This document shows, in pieces, positions 11,242 through 23,700 of a stretch of DNA of 64,000 nt (the first letter of the stretch is position 1; each line of letters opens with the position of its first letter). Origin of the DNA: Ahaetulla prasina (taxonomy: Eukaryota; Chordata; Lepidosauria; Squamata; Colubridae); contig NC_080540.1 in assembly GCF_028640845.1 (NCBI RefSeq), positions 164,257,252-164,321,251 of the forward strand, read 5' to 3'. The position numbers and the translations under genes were made by a program. A model generated the notes under the pieces. It did not search any database and was not told where the DNA came from. It worked only from the letters and a program-made list of their open reading frames with translations.

Positions 11242-12124
11242 CAGAAACACCGTCGCTATTAATGTTTTCCGTTTTACACTTATATTCATCCACAAGCTTG
11301 CCCTTAACGTATTCCAATGTTAGCTTGTCATTTGGACCTGCATCAAATGCTGTGGAAAAGATTTCGTAACTTTCTGATAAATCACTAAGTAATAGTGTTG
11401 CGACATGAAAATTGTTTACTTCTTCTCCTACACCTCTACTATACCTGCATAGCCTGGCCTTTCGTCAGGTTGGTTCGGTATAGCTTTGCAATCAAATACA
11501 GTTTATTGCTGAAATTAGCTCTTTCATGCACCTTTTGTAATCCTTCCCACATTCCTTTAGCAGTTTCACAATTCACATATATGTATGATTTGATCATCTC
11601 CTATGCTAAGAGAGATGGTGCTCTGAGCTTTCTCTATCCACATACCTGAAGGGTTTTGTTCTGGCCTAGCTTCATTTATATACTTCCATGTAGCTTCTCT
11701 TGTTAGCAGCATCTTCATCTTGAATTTTCAAGACTTTTAGTTCTGGTTTATCAGATTCACAAATAAAATCTTTGTCGCCGCTGTGCTACTGGCCATTTTC
11801 TTCTGTTGCACTCTTCTTTCTGTTGCTGTATCTTGCTTTTATTTGCTGTAGCTGGCTATGACCAGACTGTTTATGCTACTGCATACATGCTTTATTATTT
11901 ATATGCTTTATTGCTTAACTGTAACAGGAAAAAGAACAAAAAAAAGTATATATCATAGATCCAAATTTGAAACATTGCCATCTACTGGTAGTATCTGTAA
12001 GAAGAAAAATTTTAATGTGCATCTTTGTTTTTTAATAAAGGCCTATTTACCTGCACTGTCATGTATATTAAGGGCTGAAGGGCCTGAAATAAAATCAGTA
12101 TTATTCTGTGTGCTGAAATTGTGA

Positions 12125-12476
12125 CCTTTAAGTATGTCAAAATTATACTTTTCAACACTGGCAATTGCTTAGCTGGCAAGATGTTGTGGGGAAAGACGAA
12201 GTATGCACTTAAAATACATGTAAAAATAACCATGTTGTAACACTGAGGTTAAAGGAGTGGAAAACTGCCCCTGTTGCTATGACAAGTTGGCAGAATCTTG
12301 AAAGTCATGTGCTTTCTGGTTTTAAAGTATATAATGAATTGCTGGACAGTGAATCAGGGGCAGTTGGCCTCAAGCCATCCCTTTTGACTGCTTGTCTGAT
12401 TGAACCTCACTGCAATCTGATGTAAGTGCCTTGTAGCAAAGGTTTTATGTCTGTTATGCTTTAAATTCTTATAAAC
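12125..12476. other. Intergenic, no gene seen
   Basis: AT-rich sequence between the Copia remnant and the hAT MITE. It may hold the decayed right LTR of the Copia element, but I could not find a terminal repeat pair. Confidence 0.4.
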
Positions 12477-12484
12477 CTCTGAAT

Positions 12485-12635
12485 CAGGGGTGGGTTTCAA
12501 AACCCGTCGCTACCGGTTTGCTCTTGGGTACATGCTCACGCGCAACACTTCTGCGCATATGCAGAAGCATCCGGGTGGGTGGGTGGAGCTCCCACCACCG
12601 CTGCTAGCGGTTCACCTGGGAGCAACCCATCACTG
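12485..12635. mobile_element. hAT MITE, 151 bp
   Basis: Left end CAGGGGTGGGTTTC, right end AGCAACCCATCACTG (imperfect inverted repeat). Target duplications ctctgaat (12477-12484) and ctttgaat (12636-12643) differ at one base. Confidence 0.78.
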
Positions 12636-12660
12636 CTTTGAATCCAAAAGTGAGACTTTT

Positions 12661-12870
12661 TTTTATTGAAAAAGTTTTTACAAAAAAATTTTTTCCCCCT
12701 TTCCCCCCCACTCCATCCCCTCCCCCCTCCCTCCAAAACCACCCTCCTTCCTCCCCCCCCCCCGACTTCCCAGAACAAACACAAGGTATAGTTCAAAAGA
12801 AAAGAAAACAATCATATGCTAAATTTTCCCTAACACAAATCATAATCCTCCCCTTCTTCTCAAATCCTAA
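12661..12870 (-). mobile_element. Severely 5'-truncated L1 (3' UTR only), 17-bp TSD
   Basis: A poly-T start, then the C-rich complement of the G-rich L1 3' UTR polypurine tract. It is flanked by perfect repeats ccaaaagtgagactttt at 12644-12660 and 12871-12887. Confidence 0.88.
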
Positions 12871-12999
12871 CCAAAAGTGAGACTTTTGTGACCTGCTGTG
12901 TGTTTAATTTTTATTAAGTGCTGCTATGCTCATGATTTCATTTCCCCCCTGACATATTCAACAATGAATTTGAATTCTAGAGCACTTTAGCTTCTTCTT

Positions 13000-13885
13000 T
13001 TTCTATTATTTTGTCTATTTTGTGGTCCTAACAGTTTTGGTTTGCAGGCAAATGATATTTCTATGTTATTCCAATGTATTATTGTTGCTACTTTCTTATG
13101 CCGTTGTTTGTTGCCAATCTGTCAGAGCTTCTTATAGCTCACAAGGTGGTCCACTCTCTTCAGCTTCTTTTCAGAGATGGCACTTGCTTTCTGTTGCTGT
13201 ATACTCAATTCTGGCTTTGTATGATTTTTGTTCTTAAGATTTGGTTGTGCAGCCAGAATTATCCTGTCTCTTTCTACAACTTGCCCGCTCTTAGCCATTG
13301 CTAGGTCTTGTTGTTATCAGCCTGTATTTTTCTTGTGTATTGGTCATGTAATACTTTGCCTTGCAATTTCTTTTTTCTATTCTTCATTTAATTTTTTTGT
13401 AGGCCAGTTTGGTCTCTCCTAGACGTAGTTAGCCTTCCTGGTGTACTAGCTTCAGTGCATTTTTTTCACTGTCCTTCAGACACTCTGCAAATGCCCACTT
13501 TTATTCTTCAATTATCTGGTGTACTTGCAACATTCCACACTCACCTATGCTTGGTAAGTAGAAGGGCATAAATCATTTTTACTATTTTTTCTGGTCTTCC
13601 TATTCAGGGCTTTTAGTTTTGCTTGAGTGCAGTCCACTGTTGTAGCTGTGTACGGCCCAGCTGTGTATTTAATGACTGGAATTGTCCAGGTATTAATTGC
13701 CTTGGTGTATTTCTTCTACTGAGTTTGGACTTTAAAATCTTCACTCGTGATGTATTCAGTTCTAACATTCTTCTTGACTTCATTTTGCTTGATGTTTTTA
13801 GCTTGAAAGATTCTCACGTATTTGTAGTGATCTTCATCCATGCTCTTCATGGTATTTCCACAGAGCATTTTGACTCCTTATTAGA
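13000..13885 (-). mobile_element. R4/Dong-like LINE remnant (C-terminal half)
   Basis: The minus strand reads YTKAINTWTIPVIKYTAG near 13720-13660, TQAKLKALNRKTRKNS after it, and farther left VDHLVSYKKL and KVATIIHWNN. These correspond in order to the region after the RT core of R4/Dong-type LINEs, ending in the Cys/His endonuclease-linked domain. Frames are broken many times. Family assignment rests on remembered motif order. Confidence 0.62.
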
Positions 13886-14112
13886 GCCGTAGTGGCGCAG
13901 TGGTTAGAATGCAATTTTGCAGGCTAATTTAGCCCAATGCCAGGAGTTCACTCTTCAACGGCTCAAGGTTGACTCAGACTTCCATCCTTCTGAGGTGGTA
14001 AAAATCCAGATTGTTGGGGGCAAAATGCTGACTCTGTAAACTGCTTAGAGAGGGCTGTAAAGCACTATGGAGCATATGGAAGTTTAAGTGCAATTGCTAT
14101 TGCTATTATCTA
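13885..14112 (+). mobile_element. tRNA-derived SINE (GGACCCAGATTGTTGGGGGC family)
   Basis: The A-box-like TGGCGCAGTGG is at about 13892. The body has cttccatccttctgaggtgg, ccagattgttgggggcaaaa and gagggctgtaaagcactatg, and the tail is a gctatt repeat. Other copies lie at 17953, 38115 and 50585. Confidence 0.82.
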
Positions 14113-14706
14113 TTACCATGTGGTCCCACCAAGCAGCTATCTGTTTGTTTATTTTAAAAACGCTCTTTCCTCAGTACCAGGATAGCATCTTACCTGACAG
14201 AGGTAGCTTCCTTACCTCAGGCAATATCTTTGCCTGATATTTCAACTGTTTGGGGTTCTACTTCTGTCCCCAATATTATTACGTGAGAATTTTCTGGTCT
14301 TGTGACTAAACAGCTGAGGAAAATCCAGTTGAATTACAGAGTTTGACTTCAGCCAAGAAAATCTATCGATATATTCTCAAATCATAGAACCTGGGAAATA
14401 AATCGCTGCTTTTCACTGACTCTCAGATGAAATTGTTCAGCTCCATTACAATGTGCAAAGTAGCTCTTCTCTAAGCAAAGTTCAGTTGAAAATGTATAAT
14501 TTGCTAATCAGGGTAGGAAAATCAGACTTCTACCTTTGCTATCACTACCTGATGCCAGTTATATCATTGGTGCATTAAGGTACTGCAAAGTTATAACTCC
14601 AGAGCTTTATTTCCTCCCCTGGTGAATTAGTTATCTGACTGCTATGCTAGAGTGTGAAACTAACAGAAGAAACTCTGCATTCAGAATCATCACGGACCCA
14701 AGGGAA
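14113..14706. promoter_or_regulatory. 5' flank of SOAT2 copy B (presumed promoter region)
   Basis: This 600-bp stretch between the SINE and the first ATG has no recognisable repeat. It must contain the proximal promoter and 5' UTR unless upstream non-coding exons exist. I see no convincing TATA box or CpG-rich segment; the sequence is AT-rich. AGTTATAACTCC near 14590 is loosely HNF1-like, but that is weak. Confidence 0.35.
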
Positions 14707-14782
14707 ATGAGCACTGGAGGCATGAGGCAAAGAAGCTCTCAGGAGCAGGCCAGGGGAGAAGAGGAGACACAATTACTGAATG
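14707..14782 (+). CDS. SOAT2: SOAT2 copy B, exon 1
   Basis: It starts at the ATG in aaATGagc and gives 25 codons plus 1 nt, donor GTAAGG. Charged, disordered N-terminus ([20 protein letters not shown]). This exon is the least certain because the N-terminus of SOAT2 is poorly conserved. The start is supported by the matching phase and the total length. A second in-frame ATG lies five codons downstream. Confidence 0.75.
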
Positions 14783-17700
14783 GTAAGGAGGCCTTTAAGG
14801 GGCCTGGATGATATATTTTGTTGCACAAATGGGGGTGGATATCCTTGATGTGGATAAATTATCTGGGGATTTTCAATTAGATCTTTGAATTAGGTAGCAC
14901 TATGCAGAGATTAGCATTTTGGGAGCCCCAGCAAAAAGCCTTATATTACTTTATTAGGGAGTTAAGTAATTGTAGGGATGGAAGGGATTTTGGAACAGGA
15001 GATGATCAAATGTACATTAAAGGAAGAGGGTCATAGAGGGAAGTTGTATCAATGGGTTCTACAGAAAGGATGGCAGATGCAATCTTTAATCATTTCCAGA
15101 TGTGCTGGAATGTAGTAGGGAGCTGGATTCCCAGGAGGGAAGGGGTGCATTCACAAAGGGGTAAGGAGACAGTTCAGTCCAGACATTATATGTGGGAGAA
15201 AAGGGCTGAAGACATTGACTTTGCTTGTCAGAGGGTTACAAAAAGAGGATCTAATGACCCCGGTACACTGCAACCATCAAATACATACCAGTTGCTAAAT
15301 GTCCAAAATTTAATCCCATGCCCATGGGGATGCTGCAATGGTTGTAAGCGTGAAAAATGTTCATAGGTCACTTTTTTCAGTCCCATTGTAACTTCACACG
15401 GTCACTAAATGAATGGTTGTAAGTTGAGGACTACCTGTACTACTTGTTAGAGATACTGGCAATATTCCTTCCTCCATATCTACTAAAATGATATAATGTT
15501 TTATGCTGCTTTACTTGGTAATTAAGCAAAATAGACTTGTAAGATAAACACAGACTTCCAGATCTGCTGGTTAAAAGAGGTTACTATAGTGTGGAAATCT
15601 GTTTTTTAAAAAGGCTACTAAACTGAATGAAAACATGCCATATAAAACACTTCAGAAGCCTCTTAGAAATAGTTTTGGACCTGCTTTATCCAATGCAAAG
15701 GAAAGAGAATGCGAAGAGTGGAGAAACGAATGCTTGAAATTTGGAATAGTAATTTAGAACAAAAAACTCTGTACAATGAGAAGATTTCTGTCTAATCCCA
15801 GCAATGAACTGACTTCCTCCATTCGTCCCATGTCAAATCATGCTTTTAAAGTGAAGCTGTTTCTAATTCTCTAGGAGAAGCTGAAGACCTGGAGAAAATC
15901 ACTGCCCACATCCAATGGAAGAGACACCTGGAGGTAATAATAGATATTATAATAGTTAATAAAAACAGGTAGATTTTAGCGCTAGAGAAACAAATATTCT
16001 CCCTAAATGATGAATTATCAAGATTGATGAAAATGGTCAGTTCAATGTCTTTACGGTCACATGGTCTCTATCCTTGCCATAGAGTATTAGGTCCTGTATG
16101 TTTATTAGGCTTTCTGGGCAAGGGAGATTCTGTAACAGATCAAAGAAGGGAAGTAACTGGACAATGAGTAACAACACACAGTTCTAGCTAATTGGGTGAG
16201 GAGAGCCGGCCACTGCATGAGGCAATCTAAGTTGTGATTAGTTGCTATGAGAAAAATGGGGGAGTTTCCTTGTTTCCCGCCTTTTTCTTCTGTGTGCCCT
16301 ATGTACTGTCTGCAATTTACCTCATGATGTTCCTACTGTAAATATATTATTTATATAAAACTGCAAGTTTGTGTCAACATCTATGACTCCATTTGGACAT
16401 CATCTGTGCAATTCCCTGACAGTGTCCATCACCTAAATGCATTCTAGGAATCTATCTATGAAGGCCTGGGCACCATTAAATCCCCTCTGTTTTGTTGGTA
16501 GGTGATGAAGGCAAAGGTACTAGAAGAGGTACACAATCAGCTGAGTAATCTCTTGGACAAGACCTTGGAAGAAGCAGCTCATTCCAGACCCCAGCAATTG
16601 AGTGTGGTCCCAGCAAGGAAGCAAAGCAGGTGGAAGAGGTTCCTCGCAATTGATTTTAGAACAGGGATGGGGAAAATAGAGTCAGCAGAAAGTGGCCTTG
16701 AAACAGAGATGAGCACCGCCTCCTATAGTCATCAATGACTGTGGAGTAAAATCCTCAGGGACTCTTTTACCTTTACCTCCCCTTCTCAGAGGTGAGAAGG
16801 GTTTTGAGAGAGATATTAAATATTACCTGCTTTGAAATCTTATCTTGCAGAGAGAAGAGTCAGCTACTGAAGAAGAAAGTCTTTGTCCCTCAACGGTCCT
16901 TGTTGGAGTAAGTATGCCTGGCCATGATATGATAAGACTTAGACAGAGGGACAATGTGCAAAGTAGCCAGATCTCTAAGGCCTCAGGTTCCAACTGATAC
17001 TCCACTGTTGATGAAGAACAAGAGTTGGAAATAGCCCAGTAAGCACTGAGCATGCTCCATAGCCACGCAATGCTGGGTAATTCCATGTCATGTGGTCTGG
17101 GGCTCCCAGGTCGACCATCATAGATTTTGATGAAATTTGGTGTGAACATGCACACACATCCCCAATGAAGGCTCAAGCCAGTCTCCAGCGACCATCAACC
17201 AACTGAGCATCCTGCTTTCTTCGATTTCTCTCTTTGGAACGTAGATGTATTTAATTCCATGAATGTTTCTTTCACAAAAGTTGAACAGATCTGTTGGCGT
17301 CAGTATTTGGTCGGCTGATGGTCGCTGGAGGCTGGCTTGAGCAGCCAAACGTTTAGTTGTGCCACCAACTCCATCGCATGGTGATTTGATGAAACAAAAT
17401 CACATGGTGAAACATTCACGGATTTAAATATATATACATTCCAAAAGAAGAAATCAAAGAAAGAAGGATGCTGCAAGAAGAGAGATGGCAAGTTAGCAGC
17501 ACAATAGCTGGCCCAAGAGATCATCACCAGTTTGTGCCAGTTGATTCAAATTCGATTTCTGTCAGCAGTTTCAAATGACACAATTAATTTTGTGGCCAAA
17601 CTGTCCAATACTGTCAATCCAAATTTAAAATTGGCTGACCTATTTCCCGGTTGTTATGTTGCCTGCATTTATGACAAAAAATAGTGGGTAGGCAACATCG

Positions 17701-20700
17701 TGGAAATTTCGATTAAACAAAATGATGCGTTGGTAACATTTATCCGCGAGGCCCTGCTCATTCATTTTATTGGCTTGAAAGACAAGATATTTGTTGGGTT
17801 CCAGAACCACATCTTATTTGCGTGCTTCCAGCACCTTCAATTACATCATCAGGGCGATAGTATCAATTCCCAGAAGGGATGTTAACGAACGTGGTGCGTA
17901 AATTCAATAATACATAAGTGATTGTGGGCCTCTGGTGGCCTCTGGGGGCTGATATGGGCCTCTGGTGGCTCAACAGACTAATGCAGTCTGTTATTAACAG
18001 CAGCTGCTTGCAATTACTGCAGGTTCAAGTCCCACCAGGCCCAAGGTTGACTCAGCCTTCCATCCTTTATAAGGTAGGTAAAATGAGGACCCAGATTGTT
18101 GGGGGCAATAAGTTGACTTTGTATATAATATACAAATGGATGAAGACTATTGCTTGACATAGTGTAAGCCGCCCTGAGTCTTCGGAGAAGGGCGGGACAT
18201 AAATGCAAATTAAAAAAAAAATTGTTGGAATTTGGCAGTTCATACGAACAGTATGGACTTGGAAACCATATAAGATACCCAATTTAGGCTTGGGAACTTA
18301 GGATAAGTTGCCCAATTGCTGGCTTGGGAACCGGACAGATACCTACACAAGGTTTTGGAACCTAAAGGAAGAAACCAAACTACAGGCTTGGGATCCTGAA
18401 CCAAGAAACTCACTCGTGGCTGGTATTGCATGGCTATCAGGTGTGCCCCCTATGGGGATGGGGTTGCTGGGTCAAGTGCCTGAATTGGTAGTGACAATGT
18501 CACCATGCACCCACACAATATAATAGTAGTAATCAACACTGTCAAACTATTGACTAATTTTGCACTACTATTAATCTTCTAATCGTTCCCATCATCCATC
18601 TCCTTCCACTTATGACTGTATGACTGTAACTTGGTTGCTTGTATCCTTACGATTTATATTGATATTGTTTCCTGATTGCTTATTTGTACCCTATGACTAT
18701 CATTAAGTGTTGTACCTTATGATTGTTGATGAATGTATCTTTTCTTTTATGTACACTGAAAGCATAAGCACCAAGACAAATTCCTTGTATGTCCAATCAC
18801 ACTTGGCCAATAAAAAATTCTATTCTATTCTATTCTATTCTATTCTATTCTATTCTATTCTATTCTATTCTATTCTATTCTAATGATGTCTATATCAAAC
18901 AAACAAGATGAAACAATAAGAGAATGCATGTGACGCTGCCATAGCAACGTCCTCCACTTTGTCCCTATTTTTAGGGCTTTATACGTCAGCGATGAAACAC
19001 CAACTCTACTTTTTTAGGGGGTTTGAAACATGCTCTTTCTAACAAGAATGATTTAACAGAGTTTCCAGAAGGTATTTTTTTGTAAAAGCAGGATGAAAAT
19101 ACCCTATTTTTGGCATTTTTACAAAAACTGTCAACTTTACACTCAATTTGTGAACTATGGAAAGCAATAGGGGAATGAAATTTTATATTCAACAACCTTG
19201 TGTTGCTACGTTATTACGCACAAAGTTTCACATTTCTCATATCTTTCCTTCCAGAGATATAAGAAGCCAAACTTTACCCTTTTTTCGGGCCGCAGTCATT
19301 TTCGGCCAACTTTGCTCCCAATTATCTAGGTTGAGATCGCTCATAGAATAGAATAGAATAGAATTTTATTGGCCAAGTGTGATTGGACACACAAGGAATT
19401 TGTCTTGGTGCATATGCTCTCAGTGTACATAAAAGAAAAGATACGTTCATCAAGGTACAACATTTACAACACAATTGATGGTCAATATATCAATATAAAT
19501 CATAAGAATTGCCAGCAACAAGTTATAGTCATACAGTCATAAGTGGAAAGAGATTGGTGATGGGAACTATGAGACGATTAATAGTAGTGCAGATTCAGTA
19601 AATAGTTTGACAGTGTTGATGGAATTATTTGTTTAGCAGAGTGATGGCCTTCGGGGGAAAACTGTTCTTGTGTCTAGTTGTTCTGGTGTGCAGTGCTCTA
19701 TAGCGTCGTTTTGAGGGTAGGAGTTGAAACAGTTTATGTCCAGGATGCGAAGGGTCTGTAAATATTTTCACGGCCCTCTTCTTGATTCGTGCAGTATAGA
19801 GGTCCTCAGTGGAAGGCAGGTTGGTAGCAATTATTTTTTCCGCAGTTCTAATTATCCTCTGAAGTCTGTGTTTTTCTTGTTGGGTTGCAGAACCGAACCA
19901 GACAGTTATAGAGGTGCAAATGACAGACTCAATAATTCCTCTGTAGAACTGAATCAGCAGCTCCTTGGGCAGTTTGAGCTTACTGAGTTGGCGCAGAAAG
20001 AACATTCCTTGTTGTCCTTTTTTAATGATGTTTTTGATGTTAGCTGTCCATTTTAGATCTTACGATATGATAGAACCTAGAAATTTAAAGGTTTCTACTG
20101 TTGATACTGTGTTGTCTAGTATTGTGAGAGGTGGAAGTATGGAAGGGTTTCTCCTAAAGTCTACCACCATTTCTACGGTTTTGAGTGTGTTCAGTTCCAG
20201 ATTGTTTTGGTTGCACCACAAGGCTAGTCGTTTGACCTCTCATCTATATGCGGATTCGTCATTGTCTCGAATGAGACCAATCACTGTTGTGTCATCTGCA
20301 AACTTCAGTAGCTTAACAGATGGATCATTGGAGATGCAGTCATTGGTATACAGAGAGAAGAGAAGTGGGGAGAGCACACAGCCTTGGGGGGCCCCTGTGC
20401 TAATTGTACAGGTATTTGATGTGATCTTGCTTAGCTTCACCTGCTGCTTCCTGTTTGTTAGGAAGCTTGTGATCCACTTACAAGTCTGTTTTGGTACCTG
20501 TAGCTGGTTTAGCTTAGTTAGAAGAATGTCTGGGATGATGGTATTGAATGCTGAACTAAAGTCTACAAAAAGGACCCTTGCATAGGTCTTTAGAGACTCA
20601 AGATGTTGTAGGATGTAGTGCAGAGCCATATTAACAGCATCATCTGATGATCTATTTGCTCGGTATGCAAATTGCAAGGGGTCTAACAGCGGATCCGTGA

Positions 20701-23700
20701 TGGTTTTCAAGTAGGAAAGCACTAACCTTTCAAAGGTTTTCATGACTACAGATGTTAGAGCAACTGGTCTGTAGTCATTCAGTTCCTTGATGGTGGGCTT
20801 CTTCGGCACTGGGATGATGGTAGAGCGTTTGAATCAAGAAGGAACATAACACATCTCTAGTGATTTATTGAAAAGATGGGTGAAGATGGGGGCCAATTGG
20901 TCAGCACAGACTTTTAAGCAAGAAGGAGTTATCTTGTCTAGGCCTGGAGCTTTTCCTGGCTTTTGTCTGTGAAATAGGTCCTGCACTTCTTTTTTTGTGA
21001 TCACTAGGGGTTGTGAACCCAATGAAATGGGGTCAGTTGTAGGAGGCTTGGCTGTTGTTGGTGTGTCTGAGATGGGGGTTGTGGAGATAGGTGGCTGTAG
21101 TTTCCTTTCAAACCTGCAGTAAAACTCATTCAGGTCATCTGCCAGTTGTTGATTACCTTCAGCCTGGGAAGGAGGTTTGCCATAGCCGGTGATATTTTTA
21201 AGAGTTTTCCACATGTTTGCTGGTTCATTTGCTGAAAACTGATTCTTTAGCTTTTCAGAGTAGCTTCTTTTTGCTGCTCTGATCTCCCTTGTTAGTGCAT
21301 TTCTGGCCTGATTGTACAGCATTTTATCACCTTTTCTGTAGGCCTCCTCTTTGGAATGTCGTAGCTGCTTAAGTTTAGGTGTGAACCAAAGTTTGTTGTT
21401 ACTGTATATTCGCAAGTTCCTTGTAGGTACACATAGGTCTTCACTGAAGCTGACATATGATGTTACAGTATCTGTGAGTTCATCCAGGTCTGCAGAGGTA
21501 TCTTTAAAAATATTCCAATCAGTGCAGTCAAAACATGCCTGTAGCTTTAATTTTGATTCCTCCGTCCAGGTCTTCACTGATTTAATTATTGGTTTTGTGG
21601 CTTTAAGTCTTTGCCTGTAAGCAGGTACAAGGTGAATCATGCAATGATCAGAGTGTCCTACAGCTGCACGTGGTAAAGACCGATAAGCATCTTTTAGTGT
21701 TGTGTAGCAATGGTCTAGAGTATTCTTGCCTCTGGTGGGACAATTGACATGCTGAAAGTATTTTGGTAGCTCTTTCCTTAAGTTTGCCTTGTTTAGATCT
21801 CCCAAAACAATGGCCAGTGAATCAGGGTGTTTGGCTTCAGCCTCCATGATTTGGTCAGCTAGAGTTCGTAATGCCTTGTTTACACAGGCTTGTGGTGGGA
21901 CATAAATAGCAATTAGAAGAGAATGTTTCTATTATTTTGTTTAATAGAGAACAACAAGTTGTACAAGATGCCCAAGTTTTGTTTCTCTCAAAAAAATATT
22001 GCTGGAGATATTATGTCTCAAAGTTGCTGAAATCTCAGAGTCATACTGTCAAAGGCTATGGTATGGTCATACAAATGACTATATCTCTGGGACTTCCTGT
22101 TTGGCACCGTAGGTGATGGCGGTGATCTTTACGATCACCAACCTCTGGATTATGTGGAATCGCTAGGACAGCTTAAATCTGCTGTCCAGCGGTTCGAAAA
22201 ACCCTCTCTTCGGGAGAAGAAGAGATGGTGAGCTGAGGGCAGAGGTAGAATTTCCCTAAAGCCCCTGAGAAAAAAGGGGTTTGAAGGGTTAAGTTCCCTC
22301 CAGCAACCCGAAGTGCTCCAGATCCGAGGATTTTTCTGCTTTGGCGGAACCAATCACCACGACCAAACACCGAGATTTATTTTGGACAATAAAGGATTAT
22401 ACCGGACAGAACAAAAGTGGGAGAACTTTATGCAAGTAGCCAAGCCAATTCCCCGATACTTTGTAACAAGCTTGAAAACAGCAAGAAAATGGAGGCGAAT
22501 TGTTAACAAGCTAACGAGTGGAAAGCGAAAGTGATACTTTTAGCGTTCGGCCGCCGTTTGCTGCTGGTAAATTGCATGTTATTTGCTACTTTAACTTTTT
22601 AACTCTTTGCTGCCTGCTGATAGAATCTAGGGGAGATTTTTAAATATTGCTTTAAAAGACTGTGTTTCTCAGAGTTTAAGAAGATTTAAAGTGAATATTA
22701 AGTTGGAAATAAATAAATAAATAAATAATTTTATAGAAGATGGCAGCCAAGCAATTAAAGTCTACTGTAACAAAGGGCTCTGGAATTTCATCAGCTGGTG
22801 CCTCTCCAGCTCATACAGCAGAGACTAGAACATTGAACTTAGAGGCGGTACAAGAGAATTTAAAAGACTTTATGCAAGAAAAATTTAAAGTAATAACTGA
22901 TGAGATGTCTGAAATGAAAGAGCAGATATCAGAAATTCAAGTGGGAAATAAAGAAGTTAAGGAAGGATTTGTAATTGCAGTACAAAGTTTGGCAACAAAT
23001 GTGATTTTATTAGAAGAGGAAGTTGAAGAAATTAAATAACATAATTCAAAATTAGAAAATAAAATGGATGAATTTCAAAGTAAAATGGAAAAAACAGATG
23101 ATGAAATAGTTTTGATACAATATAGAAATATGGAATTTGCTCTAAGAATCCGTGGTTTGAATGAAAATAAAGAAGAGAATTTAAGGGAAATTTTTTCTGA
23201 AGTATTTGCTGAGATATTAGCAGCTCGTCCAGCAGATGTGGCTTATCAAATTGATAAAATATATCGTGTGAATTCTTGGATAGCAAGGCAAAAAAAGTTG
23301 CCAAGGGATGTTGTTATTTATTTTACAAGCAGAACAGTGAGAAATCAGATTCTGCAAGCCTCATATAAGGGGGAGAAGATTAAGGTTGCTGGTCAAGATA
23401 TTTTAATATTAAAGGAAATCCCACCAAAAATGTTAAGGGCTAGGAAGGAATTTGCCTTCCTGGTGAATGAACTTAAAAAACGTCAGATTGAATATAGATG
23501 GGATATCCCAACTGGTATAATAGTATATTATGCAGGGAAAGTACATCGTCTCAATACAGTTGGAAAAGCAAGAGAATTTTATGTTGAGGCATTAAAAGTT
23601 GGAAGTCTTCCCCCATTGGAAGCTAGAAGAAGGGAGGCTGAAGTGAAGGAAAGAGAAGTGAAGCAGGTACAAGAACAGATTGTGATGGAAGAAGATTTAT

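Larger units (their letters stand above)
9190..11800 (-). mobile_element. Ty1/Copia LTR retrotransposon remnant (gag plus integrase)
   Basis: Read on the minus strand from right to left. A gag start MASSTAATKILF lies near 11796, and a CCHC zinc knuckle (CFACKKKGHLKADC) near 10800-10840. The integrase core between about 10130 and 9780 has catalytic residues visible in HSDLCG, TDNGTEF and the PEQKNRVAE region. The post-integrase block SKAYMNSPKEEHTKWDACA, then the RRSTRTKKGIPAK linker, ends at 9190. RT and RNase H are missing. Several stops and shifts are present, and gag is split by a Sauria SINE (10888-11241). Copia elements are sparse in amniotes, which makes this relic notable. Confidence 0.82.

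Noticed and set aside
12536..12880. Gly- or Pro-rich short proteins on both strands
   Set aside because: They are translations of the L1 3' UTR polypurine tract bounded by 17-bp target repeats.
15052..15366. A 104-codon frame between SOAT2 exons 1 and 2
   Set aside because: It runs into a decayed repeat with the ACTACCTGT-type end (15240-15436); no family resemblance and no splice phase fit.
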